Below are positions 28,827 to 37,330 of a stretch of 64,000 nucleotides of DNA, one piece after another. The DNA comes from Sphingomonas_E sp042693015 (lineage in GTDB: Bacteria; Pseudomonadota; Alphaproteobacteria; Sphingomonadales; Sphingomonadaceae). Each line of letters begins with the position of its first letter. The first letter of the stretch is position 1. A model generated the notes under the pieces. That model was not told the DNA's origin, searched no databases, and saw nothing but the letters and a program-made list of their open reading frames with translations. The position numbers and the translations under genes are program-made. The DNA lies in assembly GCF_042693015.1 (NCBI RefSeq), contig NZ_CP170544.1, forward strand, positions 4,216,001-4,280,000, in the 5' to 3' direction.

Positions 28827-29924
28827 ATGCCTTTCACGCGTCTCTTCGCGCCCCTCTCGCCTGTCGGGCGGCTAGGCTGGCTCCGTGCCTGCCTGGGCGC
28901 GCTGTGCGGCATCATCCTCACCGGGCTCGTCTGCCGGCTGTGGCTGGGCAACGACAGCGCGCTCCCCATCCTGATCGCGCCGATGGGCGCGTCCGCGGTG
29001 CTGCTGTTCGCGGTGCCGGCAAGCCCGCTCGCCCAGCCCTGGTCGATCATCGGCGGTAATACCATTTCCGCGCTGGCGGGCATCGGCGCGGCGATGCTGG
29101 TGCGCGATCCGATCTATGCGGCCGGCCTCGCGGTCGCGCTGGCGATCGGGGCGATGAGCCTGGCCCGCTGCCTCCATCCGCCCGGCGGCGCGGTGGCGCT
29201 GACCGCGGTGATCGGCGGCCCCGCCATCCACGCCGCCGGCTTCTCCTTCGCGCTGGTGCCGGTCGCGCTCAACACCGCGCTGCTGCTGGCGCTGGGCTGG
29301 CTGTTCAACAATGCCACGCGTCACTCCTATCCGCATCGCGCGCAGAAGGTGTCGCGCAACACCCATGGCACCGCCGATCCGCCGCCGCAGGAGCGCGTCG
29401 GCTACACCGCCGCCGACATCGATACCGTGCTCGCCCGCTATGACGAGCTGCTCGACGTCAGCCGCGACGATCTCGACGCCTTGTTCCGCCAGGTCGAGGC
29501 CCAGGCGCACCGTCGGCTCCATGGCGAGATACGCTGCGAACGGATCATGTCGCGTGACGTGATCCGTGCGACGCCGGAAGAAGGCGTCGGACAGGCCCGC
29601 GATCGCCTGCTCACCCGCAGCATAGGTGCGATGCCGGTGGTGGAAGGTGAGGGCGTCGTGGTCGGCCTTGTCGGCCATGCCGAGTTGCTCGCGGGGGCAG
29701 GGCGCACGGTCGGTGAGGTGATGGCGACCAACCCCTGCCTCGTCTCCCCGGACACGCCGATCGACGAACTGCTACCCGCGCTTTCAGGCGGCCTGTTTCA
29801 CGAGGCGATCGTCGTGGATGGCGAAGGCCGTCTCGCCGGCATGATCACGCAGACCGATCTGCTGGCGGCCTTGTGGCGCGGTCACGTTGCCGAGCGCGTC
29901 GCCGGGGTGGCGCCGCAGGCGTGA
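28827..29924 (+). CDS. HPP-family membrane protein with tandem CBS domains
   Basis: 365 residues from ATG 28827. The N-terminal half has about four to five transmembrane helices and the signature LHPPGGAVAL; the C-terminal half has two CBS motifs (VIRATPEEGVGQARDRL and CLVSPDTPIDELLPALSGG). HPP proteins include nitrite transporters in plastids and cyanobacteria; CBS domains sense adenosyl ligands. Substrate in this organism unknown. Confidence 0.85.
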   Translation: MPFTRLFAPLSPVGRLGWLRACLGALCGIILTGLVCRLWLGNDSALPILIAPMGASAVLLFAVPASPLAQPWSIIGGNTISALAGIGAAMLVRDPIYAAGLAVALAIGAMSLARCLHPPGGAVALTAVIGGPAIHAAGFSFALVPVALNTALLLALGWLFNNATRHSYPHRAQKVSRNTHGTADPPPQERVGYTAADIDTVLARYDELLDVSRDDLDALFRQVEAQAHRRLHGEIRCERIMSRDVIRATPEEGVGQARDRLLTRSIGAMPVVEGEGVVVGLVGHAELLAGAGRTVGEVMATNPCLVSPDTPIDELLPALSGGLFHEAIVVDGEGRLAGMITQTDLLAALWRGHVAERVAGVAPQA

Positions 29925-29941
29925 CAGCGCACATCGTCCGT

Positions 29942-29957
29942 CCTCCCTTTCGGGAGG
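29942..29957. terminator. Hairpin after the HPP/CBS gene
   Basis: CCTCCC and GGGAGG form a stem around a short TTTC loop 18 bp downstream of the stop. It could end the HPP transcript before the convergent tRNA-Leu gene. Confidence 0.45.
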
Positions 29958-29983
29958 CGGAGGATGCTTGCTACTTCAGATGA

Positions 29984-30070
29984 TGGTGCGGTCGAGAAGA
30001 CTCGAACTTCCACGGCCTTTCGGCCACAACGACCTCAACGTTGCGCGTCTACCAGTTCCGCCACGACCGC
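29984..30070 (-). tRNA. tRNA-Leu(GAG)
   Basis: 87 nt on the minus strand including an encoded 3' CCA. The acceptor GCGGTCG pairs with CGACCGC, the anticodon stem CAACG/CGTTG encloses a TTGAGGT loop giving anticodon GAG, and a long variable arm (TGGCC..GGCCG type) marks a class II tRNA. T-arm reads GGAAGTTCGAGTCTTC. Confidence 0.95.
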
Positions 30071-30179
30071 ACATCGAGAAGGGCCCCGAGAGCGGGGCGC
30101 TGGTAGGCGCGTGCCTCTAGCAAAGCAATTCAGGCTCCGCAACGGCCGAAATCGCTTTTTCTGACACTGCGACCAGCCT

Positions 30180-30689
30180 TCAGGATTTGAGCCAGAGCGG
30201 AAGCCCCGCCACGACCAGCGCGACACGGTCTGCTGCGGCAGCAACCACCTGATTCGCGCGGCCCGCATGATCGCGAAAGATGCGACCCAACGCGCTTTCC
30301 GGCACGATGCCGGAGCCGACTTCGTTGGACACGAGAATCAGCGACCCCCGCGCCTTGCCGATCGCCGTCACCAGCGCGTCGATCTCGCTTTCCATGTCGG
30401 CATCGGCCAACAACCGGTTGCTGAGCCACAGGGTGAGGCAATCGACCACCATCGTGCCCACGTCATGCTGCGCGATATGTTGCGGCAGATCGTGCGGCGC
30501 CTCGACCGTTGTCCAGCGCGGCCCGCGATCCGCGCGATGGCGGGCGATGCGCTGCGCCATCTCGGTATCCCGGGCTTCTGCTGTCGCGACATAAGTGAGT
30601 GGCCCGGATTCGGCTTCGGCGATCGTCTGCGCGAAGCGGCTCTTGCCCGAACGCGCGCCGCCCAGAATGAGGATGCTTGTCCCCGCCAT
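30180..30689 (-). CDS. cobU: Bifunctional adenosylcobinamide kinase/adenosylcobinamide-phosphate guanylyltransferase
   Basis: 169 residues, called CobU or CobP in different pathways. The P-loop GGARSGKSRFAQ lies at the N-terminus; the GTP/GMP attachment region with RHRADRGPRWTTVEAP contains the guanylylated histidine; ILVSNEVGSGIVPE is the conserved C-terminal block. It attaches the nucleotide loop precursor to cobinamide during B12 assembly or salvage. It stands alone, about 5 kb from the B12-dependent mutase. Confidence 0.92.
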   Translation of the reverse strand: MAGTSILILGGARSGKSRFAQTIAEAESGPLTYVATAEARDTEMAQRIARHRADRGPRWTTVEAPHDLPQHIAQHDVGTMVVDCLTLWLSNRLLADADMESEIDALVTAIGKARGSLILVSNEVGSGIVPESALGRIFRDHAGRANQVVAAAADRVALVVAGLPLWLKS

Positions 30690-30879
30690 TCGCTCGAATC
30701 TCCGTCACTTGAACGCCCTGCTGATGCGCCGTGTGCAGAAGCGGCGCAACATGCTCCAGACGGGCTTGCAGAACCGCCAAGCGTCATCTATCAGGCGCCC
30801 TCCCGAGCCAAGGCACGGGATTTCCCGGCACGCCCCGCGCGCGCATAACCAACGGGAAACAGGCATCACGCCGTGATGT

Positions 30880-30966
30880 GGACAGGTGGCCGAGTGGTTA
30901 AAGGCAGCAGACTGTAAATCTGCCCGGGTCTCCCGTACGCTGGTTCGAATCCAGCCCTGTCCACCA
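30880..30966 (+). tRNA. tRNA-Tyr(GTA), integration site of the island
   Basis: 87 nt with encoded CCA. Acceptor GGACAGG pairs with CCTGTCC, the anticodon loop reads CTGTAAA with anticodon GTA, a long variable arm is present and the T-arm is CTGGTTCGAATCCAG. The last 14 nt of this gene are part of a 15-bp repeat found again at 38369-38383. Confidence 0.95.
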
Positions 30967-30967
30967 T
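30953..30967. repeat. attL, 15-bp direct repeat at the tRNA-Tyr 3' end
   Basis: AGCCCTGTCCACCAT occurs here and exactly again at 38369-38383. One copy ends the intact tRNA; the other is in non-coding DNA 7.4 kb downstream. This is the standard footprint of a tyrosine integrase that uses a tRNA 3' end as its attachment site. Confidence 0.85.
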
Positions 30968-30970
30968 TTC

Positions 30971-30984
30971 CACATTCTCCCACA
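30971..30984. promoter_or_regulatory. Candidate integrase arm-type site near attL (inverted copy)
   Basis: The plus strand reads CACATTCTCCCACA, whose complement is TGTGGGAGAATGTG. The same GTGGGA-A-TGTGG pattern appears at 31081-31102 and next to attR at 38285-38306, so I read it as an arm-type binding site for the integrase or its accessory factor. Confidence 0.4.
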
Positions 30985-31080
30985 TCCGCGCGTGACCGAG
31001 AAACCCCTGTATTTCCGGGGTTTCCGCGGTGATTCGCGTCCCCAGCCATCCGCCCCAAATCGCTCGTGACCGATTTCGCG

Positions 31081-31102
31081 TGTGGGAAAAAATGTGGGAA
31101 AA
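31081..31102. promoter_or_regulatory. Candidate arm-type repeat upstream of the integrase
   Basis: Two near-identical copies of TGTGGGAAAA lie 12 bp apart immediately before the integrase start codon at 31110. Placement suits both an att arm and autoregulation of int. Confidence 0.4.
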
Positions 31103-31109
31103 TAATGGC

Positions 31110-32135
31110 ATGGGAAGGCTCTCGGCGACAGGTGTAAAGGCAGCCACTCGACCGGGCCGATATGGCGACGGCGACGGTCTGTTTCTCGTGGTTGGAGTGA
31201 CTGGTTCGCGGAGCTGGATTTGCCGCGTCCAGAAGTACGGGCGGAGACGCGACGTTGGCCTCGGCAGCGCCAAGAAGGTGAGTTTGGCGCAGGCTCGTCA
31301 GAAGGCCTCGGAGGTGCGCGGCTGGATGGAGGAAGGCCTGGACCCTGTCTTCGAAAAGCGGAAGGCGGGCGGCATTCCAACCTTCAAGGAAGCTGCCGCC
31401 AAAGTCTACGCGGCCAATCGCAAGACATGGCGCAATGAGAAACATGAATGGCAATGGAAGCGGACGCTGGAGCAATTCGCATATCCCATGATCGGGGACA
31501 TCCGCGTCTCCGATATCTCAGGTCCGATAATCCGGAACGTCCTCGCTCCGATCTGGCTCTCCAAACCCGAGACAGCCCGACGTGTCCGACAGCGGATCGG
31601 CGCAGTGCTCGATTGGGCCTATTCGAATGGATATCGTGAAGCCGAGGCACCACTACGATCGGTCACCAAGGGCCTGCCCCGCCAACCAAAGAAGGACGGC
31701 CACCATGCGGCGATGCCCTATGCCGAGGTTGCATCGTTCCTGTCCGAGCTGCGCCAAAGAACTACAATGGGCCGGCTCGCGGTTGAGTTCGCCGTTCTGA
31801 CAGCGGCGCGTTCGGGTGAGGTGAGGGAGGCGGCGTGGGAGCAATTCGATCTTGAGCGCAAGCTTTGGACAATCCCGGCCGACCGAATGAAGGCGGGCCG
31901 AGAGCATGTCGTCCCATTGTCGGGAGCGTCGCTTGAAGTGCTCGAGCGATGCGCTTGCTTCCGAACGAAGGGTGAGCATCTCGTCTTCCGGGGAACCCGG
32001 CAGCGTCAGCCCCTCTCCGATATGACGCTCATGAAGGTGCTTCGCGACATGAAGAAGCCCTTCACCGTTCATGGTTTCAGGTCGGCATTTCGCGACTGGG
32101 TAAGCGAGGAGACAACGTTCGCTGGAGAGCTGGCG
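31110..32135 (+). pseudogene. P4-type tyrosine integrase, 3' end lost to IS21 insertion
   Basis: 342 residues before the insertion, from ATG 31110 (MGRLSATGVKAATRPGRYG). The N-terminal arm-binding and core domains are present; the catalytic domain has the first arginine in LTAARSGEVREA and HGFRSAFRDW with the His and second Arg. The family continues with an ALAH motif and the nucleophilic tyrosine, but the IS begins at 32136 just after GELA. Sequence right of the IS does not resume the missing part, so a deletion accompanied or followed the insertion. The protein cannot cleave DNA. Confidence 0.88.
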
Positions 32136-32337
32136 TGTCAAACGGCATTGGAAGTTGACCCCCTATCGGCGTCCAAAGTTGACCCCCGGATAATGGCAGT
32201 TCGGGTTGTCCCGGTAGTCCATAGGAGGGCCCCGCGGACGACGCCGCGCGCCGTCAGGAGCGCTGGCGGCGGCGTCCGTGGGAGGTACCTGTGGGCCCAC
32301 CGGGTCAACCCGGGGGATGGGGGTCCGGGGGAAGGGG

Positions 32338-33072
32338 TTAGGCGGCTTCGCGGCTCTTGAAGCGCCAACTCTCATTGCCGGTCTCGACGATGTCGCAATG
32401 GTGGGTCAGTCGGTCGAGCAGTGCGGTGGTCATCTTGGCGTCGCCGAACACGCTGGGCCATTCGCCGAACGCAAGGTTGGTGGTGACGATGATCGAGGTC
32501 TGCTCATAGAGCCGGCTGACGAGGTGGAACAGGAGCTGGCCACCGGAGAGGGCGAACGGCAGATAGCCGAGCTCATCGAGGATCACGAGATCGAGCCGCG
32601 ACAGATGGTCGGCGATCCGCCCCGGCTTGCCGGCGCGCGCTTCGGCTTCGAGCCGGTTCACCAGGTCGACGGTATTGTAGAACCGGGCCCTGGCACCGCT
32701 GCGCACACAGGCGCAGCCGATCGCGATGGCCAGATGGGTCTTGCCCGTGCCGGTTCCGCCGACCAGGACGGCGTTGCGCTGGCTGGTCAGGAACCCGCCG
32801 GTGGCAAGGTCGCGGACCAGGGGCTCGTTGATCGGGGTGGCGGTAAAGTCGAAGCCGGCCAGTTCCTTCGCCAGCGGCAGCTTGGCAATCGTCATCTGAT
32901 ATTTGATCGAGCGGGCCTGCTTTTCGTCGATCTCGGCCTTGAGCAGGTCGCCGATCACGCGCTGGGCGGAGTGCTGCCGCTTCACCGCATCGGCGACGAC
33001 CTCGTCATAGGCATGGCGCATGCCGGCCAGCTTCAGCGTCGCCATCATGTCCAGGATCTCGTGGCGTTCCAT
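32338..33072 (-). CDS. istB: IS21-family transposase helper ATPase IstB
   Basis: 244 residues. AAA+ domain with Walker A GGTGTGKTHLAIAI near residue 100 and Walker B LVILDELGYLPF near residue 160. It works with IstA in target selection. It overlaps the end of istA by 68 nt, as is normal for this family. Confidence 0.94.
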   Translation of the reverse strand: MERHEILDMMATLKLAGMRHAYDEVVADAVKRQHSAQRVIGDLLKAEIDEKQARSIKYQMTIAKLPLAKELAGFDFTATPINEPLVRDLATGGFLTSQRNAVLVGGTGTGKTHLAIAIGCACVRSGARARFYNTVDLVNRLEAEARAGKPGRIADHLSRLDLVILDELGYLPFALSGGQLLFHLVSRLYEQTSIIVTTNLAFGEWPSVFGDAKMTTALLDRLTHHCDIVETGNESWRFKSREAA

Positions 33073-34570
33073 AAGACCTCCTCAGGCTGTCATATCGGGC
33101 ACAGTCGGCAATAGGTTCATGGGCAAGTCGCAGCCCTTCGGGCGTCGCGATGTTGAGCGGCGCCGGCGGCTGCCGCTGGCGGGTCAGGATGTTGAGTACG
33201 ACATCGCGGCTGATCGGGCCGCCAAGGAGCGCTTCGGCGCAGGCCGCATCCACGGCGTCCAGCCCGTCGCTCACCACCGCCGCGAGGATGCCGACCATCT
33301 GGCGATCGCCATCGGCATGGGCGGCAAGCCGCCGCCGGACCCGCTCGATCGCGGGCGGCAGATCCCATTCCTTGAAGGGGGCACCGTTGCGCAACGCGCC
33401 CGGCTTGCGCGCGAGGACGGGCACATAGTGCCACGGATCGTAGATCGTCTGCTCGCGCCCGAACCGCCGAACATGCTCGCCGACGCTCTCGCCGTCCTGG
33501 CGGATCACGATGCGGTCGGCATAGGCATGGATCTCGACCGGCCGTCCTGCCGCCTTCGCGTGGACCGAGTATTTATTGTAATCGAACCGGACCAGCAGCG
33601 TCTTCGATACCGATGCCGGCAGCGCATGGAAGCCGTCGAACGGCCCGCGATAGGCGATCAATGCCGGGCGGTCCGCCTGCTCGAACACCTCCTGTATCGT
33701 CTGCGCCTTGAGCTCGGGATGCGCTGCGCGGCGGGCATAGGCCAGGCAGCGATCCTCCAACCAGGCGTTGAGCTCGCCATAGCTCTTGAACCGCAGCCGG
33801 GGCGTGAAGAAGCGCTCCCGCACCAAGCCGACCTGATTCTCGACCTGTCCCTTCTCCCACCCCGACGCCGGCGTGCAGGCCACCGGATCGACCAGATAGT
33901 GCGCGCACATCTGCTGGAAGCGGCGATTATATTGGCGCTCGCGGCCGACGAAGATCGCGTCCACCGCCGTCTTCATATTGTCGTAGATGCCGCGCTGGCA
34001 GGCCCCGCCAAAGAAGGCGAACGCCTTGTCATGGGCGTCGAAGACCATCTCCTGGCTCTCGCGCGGATAGGCACGCACATAGAACATCCGGCTGTGGCAC
34101 AGCCGCATGTGCGCGACCTTCACCGTCGTCGGCACACCACCGATGATCGCAACCTCGTGACTCCAGTCGAACTGGTAAGCCTCGCCCGGGTCGAAGCTCA
34201 GCGGCACATAGGCCGCGGCCGTCGCTGCCGACCGCCCGCGATGCCAGCCCGCCGCATATCGGCGCACCGCGTCGTAGCCGCCACGATAACCCAGACCCTG
34301 CAGCTCCTCGAAGATCCGGATCATCGTCAGCCGCTCGCGCCGCGCCTTGCGCTCGTTCGTTTCCAGCAACCCTTCCAGCTCCGAGGCCCACGGCCCCAGC
34401 TTCGGCAACGGCTGCACCGTCCGCTCATAGGCAAATGCCGTCGCGCCCGAACGCAACACCTTGCGCACCGTGTTCCGCGATACGCCGAGATCGCGCACGA
34501 TCTCCTTGATCGACTTGCCCTTCACGAAAAACTCGCGGCGGATCCGCGCTACCGTCTCCACGATCAGCAT
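33005..34570 (-). CDS. istA: IS21-family transposase IstA
   Basis: 521 residues. An N-terminal helix-turn-helix (IKEIVRDLGVSRNTVRKVLR) and an RNase H-like DDE core with GEAYQFDWSHEVAIIGG (first Asp), IYDNMKT (second Asp) and GWEKGQVENQVG (Glu) are intact. The coding frame is complete, so the element may still be mobile. Confidence 0.94.
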   Translation of the reverse strand: MLIVETVARIRREFFVKGKSIKEIVRDLGVSRNTVRKVLRSGATAFAYERTVQPLPKLGPWASELEGLLETNERKARRERLTMIRIFEELQGLGYRGGYDAVRRYAAGWHRGRSAATAAAYVPLSFDPGEAYQFDWSHEVAIIGGVPTTVKVAHMRLCHSRMFYVRAYPRESQEMVFDAHDKAFAFFGGACQRGIYDNMKTAVDAIFVGRERQYNRRFQQMCAHYLVDPVACTPASGWEKGQVENQVGLVRERFFTPRLRFKSYGELNAWLEDRCLAYARRAAHPELKAQTIQEVFEQADRPALIAYRGPFDGFHALPASVSKTLLVRFDYNKYSVHAKAAGRPVEIHAYADRIVIRQDGESVGEHVRRFGREQTIYDPWHYVPVLARKPGALRNGAPFKEWDLPPAIERVRRRLAAHADGDRQMVGILAAVVSDGLDAVDAACAEALLGGPISRDVVLNILTRQRQPPAPLNIATPEGLRLAHEPIADCARYDSLRRSYGTPRDPGHDGDAEAGRHAPCL

Positions 34571-34832
34571 CCCCCGCTCGCTCCCGCGCCAAAGCGCGAA
34601 AGCCTGAACCGGCCATGTTCAGGGGGTCAATTTTGCACGCCGATCACCCCAGAAACGGGGTCAATATTCCACGCCGATTCACATCGGTGCCAACATTCGA
34701 TCGGGTTCCCACCCGCGAGAGCGGAACTACCGTCTAGAGGCCACTGGCTGCACCCAAGAGACCCTAACGATGGACGGCAAGCCAATGCATCCTTCGCCAT
34801 TGACAAAGTTGGGATCGAAGGAGGTTGTGGAA

Positions 34833-35003
34833 ATGGATCCGGTCACTGTCCGCATTCCCGAAGCATGCCGGCTCACCGGCATCGGGCGGTCCAAGCTCTA
34901 TGAACTCATCCAAGCGGGTGAGATTCCGATCGTGAAGATCGGCAGCATGACGCTGGTACCGGTCGAAAGCCTCAGGGCCCTGATCGACCGGCACCAGCAA
35001 TGA
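34833..35003 (+). CDS. Excisionase/AlpA-like helix-turn-helix protein
   Basis: 56 residues from ATG 34833, which has AAGGAGG about 8 nt upstream; an ATG at 34770 is upstream in the same frame. The MerR-like helix-turn-helix (RIPEACRLTGIGRSKLYELI) and the wing with GEIPIVKIGSMTLVPVESL match AlpA/Xis directionality factors. These bend att DNA and can activate int. It is probably the former partner of the broken integrase. Confidence 0.8.
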   Translation: MDPVTVRIPEACRLTGIGRSKLYELIQAGEIPIVKIGSMTLVPVESLRALIDRHQQ

Positions 35004-35036
35004 GTCGCCCACGGCATGCGCCGACGCGAAGGCCCG

Positions 35037-35312
35037 CTATCCGTTGAGGCGATCCTTGACCGCCTTGGCCGGTGTGAAGGTCAGCTTCTTAGATGCCGCG
35101 ATGTTCATCGCCTCACCTGTCCGCGGATTGCGGCCTTCGCGCGCCGGCGTGTCCTTCACCTTGAACTTGCCGAAGCCGTTGATCGAGACTTCCTGGCCGC
35201 CGGCCACCGCCTCGGCAACGCTGGCGAAAACCCCGTCGACAATCTTGCGCGCGTCCGACTTCGTCAGGCCCCCGGAGGTGGCAATCTGCTCGGCGAGTTC
35301 GGCATTGTTCAT
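35037..35312 (-). CDS. HU-family DNA-binding protein
   Basis: 91 residues, full family length. The dimerisation helices MNNAELAEQIATSGGLTK and DARKIVDGVFASVAEA are followed by the DNA-binding arm with FKVKDTPAREGRNPRTGEAM. It is a nucleoid or IHF-like protein encoded within the island, where it could serve as recombination co-factor. It is opposite in strand to its neighbours. Confidence 0.92.
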   Translation of the reverse strand: MNNAELAEQIATSGGLTKSDARKIVDGVFASVAEAVAGGQEVSINGFGKFKVKDTPAREGRNPRTGEAMNIAASKKLTFTPAKAVKDRLNG

Positions 35313-35617
35313 TACTCGATCCTTTCAAATGGGACGCACGGGCTACCGCACGACGATTCCGATCGTCCAGGAGCATTTGGAGGTCGGATGCGTTAGGCCA
35401 GAATTGGTCGATCGTTGGGCAGCAGGCGTGCGGCAGGAACCGGTTCGCCTACAATACCAGACCTGTAGGTCTGTTCGTCGCCGGGTCGTATGGATGGCTG
35501 GGTGCGGAGTGCGTTCACGCCCAGCCTTCTGTCAGCAAAATCAAATGAGCGGGATTGATGCTCTGCCCAGATGGCATATCACGGAATTGTGAATGCTGAG
35601 ATTAGGAGCAGTGGTTG
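35313..35617. other. Non-coding interval between HU and HNH genes
   Basis: This interval holds the HU promoter and leader on the minus strand and, on the plus strand, AGGAG at 35603-35607 serving the HNH gene. I see no further gene in it. Confidence 0.4.
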
Positions 35618-36667
35618 GTGCTTGAACGGGTAACCAGCAATTTGACACGACCCGCGGTCCTTGCCGCGCTGAAAGAATACGACCAGCTGGGGCAGCGCGC
35701 GTTCCTCAAGAAATATGGCTACAAGCCTGCGCGCACCTACCGGCTGTGGCACGACAATAAGCCATATGACAGCAAGGCAATAGCTGGCGCAGCATTCGGT
35801 TATCTTCCCGGCAACCCCGCCCCCCTTCGCTTTAACGAGTTCAGCGGAGGACTGATCTATGTCGTACCTATCTTGACCCATCTAGGCTTTAGCTTTGACC
35901 CGCCTGAGAATTATGAGGTCAAGGCGAAGAACCCGCTATGGACGCGGGAGCAGGTAATCCTCGCGCTTGACCTGTACCAGAAGCACGGAGGACGCGATCC
36001 TGGTGCGACCCATCCCGACGTTCTCGAAATATCAGCGCTGCTCCGACAAATGGCGACCGAAGCAGGGCTCGCCACTTATCGCAATCCCAGCGGCGTCATC
36101 ATGAAAATGATGAACTTTCGTAGCCTCGACCCAGTGTTCACCAGCAGAGGCGGCAAAGGGTTGGATGGGGCCAGCAAGCTGGATGAAGCGGTCTGGGCGG
36201 AGTTTGAAGGCAAGCCGCTTGATCTTGCGATTGCCGCCGAAGCCGTTCGCGCCGGTGTCGCGAACACCATGACGAAGGACGCGCTGGATGATGTGCGAAG
36301 CTACAGCGCGAAGGAAGGTAAGGTTTCTTATCGCCTTCATCGCACCCTAGAACGCGATGCTAAGGTGGTGGCGCTGAGGAAGCGTTCAGCCTTGAAAGCT
36401 CATGGCAAGCTGGAATGCGAAGGGTGCGGTTTCGACTTTGCTGCTACCTACGGACCGCGGGGACATGGCTTTATCGAAGCGCACCACACCAACCCGATTC
36501 ACGCGATGGTTGAGGGCAACGAGACGACGCTCGACGACCTCGCGCTCGTCTGCTCGAATTGTCATCGAATTATTCACAAATCGAAGCCCTGGCTTTCCAT
36601 CGCTCAGCTAAAGGCAATGATTGGCGGTCCTTTCGCCAAAAATGGTTTTGGGCGCGGCGGGAGTTGA
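35618..36667 (+). CDS. HNH endonuclease, likely modification-dependent (McrA-like)
   Basis: 349 residues from GTG 35618; TTG 35615 is also possible. The C-terminal HNH nuclease is complete: CEGCGFDF, HGFIEAHHTNPIHAM, LALVCSNCHRIIHK. The N-terminal part (LTRPAVLAALKEYDQLGQRA through YDSKAIAGAAFGYLPG) resembles the head domain of ScoMcrA-like type IV restriction proteins; the middle has a helical GATHPDVLEISALLRQ block also found in such nucleases. In an island this suggests restriction of modified foreign DNA. The 3' end overlaps the tRNA-like sequence by 18 nt. Confidence 0.78.
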   Translation: MLERVTSNLTRPAVLAALKEYDQLGQRAFLKKYGYKPARTYRLWHDNKPYDSKAIAGAAFGYLPGNPAPLRFNEFSGGLIYVVPILTHLGFSFDPPENYEVKAKNPLWTREQVILALDLYQKHGGRDPGATHPDVLEISALLRQMATEAGLATYRNPSGVIMKMMNFRSLDPVFTSRGGKGLDGASKLDEAVWAEFEGKPLDLAIAAEAVRAGVANTMTKDALDDVRSYSAKEGKVSYRLHRTLERDAKVVALRKRSALKAHGKLECEGCGFDFAATYGPRGHGFIEAHHTNPIHAMVEGNETTLDDLALVCSNCHRIIHKSKPWLSIAQLKAMIGGPFAKNGFGRGGS

Positions 36668-36767
36668 ACCCGCACCTCTCCAGGCGTACGATCGGATCGC
36701 CAAATCACGACCTTACATTAGCTGACCCGAAGGCCACCCAGAGTGCTCTTCCGTGAGCTACGCTCCC
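36650..36767 (-). ncRNA. tRNA-like sequence with enlarged anticodon arm
   Basis: Read on the minus strand. Acceptor GGGAGCG (36761-36767) faces CGCGCCC (36650-36656) with one mismatch. The D arm is GCTC-ACGGAA-GAGC, and the T arm is GCGGG-TTCAACT-CCCGC, a perfect 5-bp stem with a 7-nt loop. A 4-nt AGGT variable loop precedes the T arm. Instead of a 17-nt anticodon arm there are about 66 nt: a 7-bp stem CTCTGGG/CCTGGAG, then a TGGCC-TTCG-GGTCA hairpin and a second weak hairpin. CCA is not encoded. It lies exactly between two convergent genes. It could be a decayed tRNA, a tRNA with an insertion, or a new tRNA-like RNA. Confidence 0.5.
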
Positions 36768-37219
36768 AAGCTCTCCTTTCCTGCCAACTGGTGGGAAAGA
36801 TTGATGTCCTTCGCTATGCGCGTCGCCAGCGGAGTGAACTGAAAGGTGCGGCGCTTTCCCCCATCCTGCTCGATAAATTCGCGATCGATCAGCCCGGCCT
36901 TCACCATCTTCTGCGTCGAACGCTGAACGGTCCGCTTCGCCACACCCATCCGGGTCGCGATAGTGGTGGACCGCGGGAAAACTGCGCGGGCCGGATCCCA
37001 CCAATGGGCAAGCAAGTTGATCAGAACCACCATGTCGGTCGGCGTGAGCTTGAGCTTCGTCTGAAGGCGTAGAAGCGCGATCGGGATAGCGACAAAGCCC
37101 GACCCCTCCGTGACAGCGCCCTGCCACTTATCCTTGATGGTCGTGGGCAGGGCCTCAGCCGCGTCCGCGTCCGTTGTTGGAGTGGTTTCTCCACTCGAAG
37201 GTTGCTCGTTCAAGCTCAT
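36758..37219 (-). CDS. Helix-turn-helix protein, MarR/replication-initiator-like
   Basis: 153 residues from ATG 37219; an upstream in-frame start at 37279 adds 20. The middle has a winged-helix region: LTPTDMVVLINLLAHWWDP then STTIATRMGVAKRTVQRSTQKM and GLIDREFIEQ. The pattern is typical of small plasmid/island DNA-binding proteins with a 'VVLINLLAHWW' helix. It may regulate or initiate replication of the island. The last codons overlap the tRNA-like acceptor by about 10 nt. Confidence 0.65.
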   Translation of the reverse strand: MSLNEQPSSGETTPTTDADAAEALPTTIKDKWQGAVTEGSGFVAIPIALLRLQTKLKLTPTDMVVLINLLAHWWDPARAVFPRSTTIATRMGVAKRTVQRSTQKMVKAGLIDREFIEQDGGKRRTFQFTPLATRIAKDINLSHQLAGKESLGA

Positions 37220-37330
37220 GATCGCTCTTAGATCACAAAACGAGATTGAATGAAAGGTATCTATTCTAATGGGTGACATCAGTGGCGCTTTTAATGCGAT
37301 TTCCGACGCTCCCGAAGCTCGAACGATGGC

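Larger units (their letters stand above)
32136..34683 (-). mobile_element. IS21-family insertion sequence (2548 bp)
   Basis: Ends are set by related terminal repeats: left TGTCAAACGGCATTGGAAG and right (complement) TGTGAATCGGCGTGGAATA, each followed by TTGACCCC and repeated internal TTGACCCC copies. It carries istA and istB in the usual overlapping order. I find no convincing flanking duplication, in line with a deletion at one edge. Confidence 0.88.
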
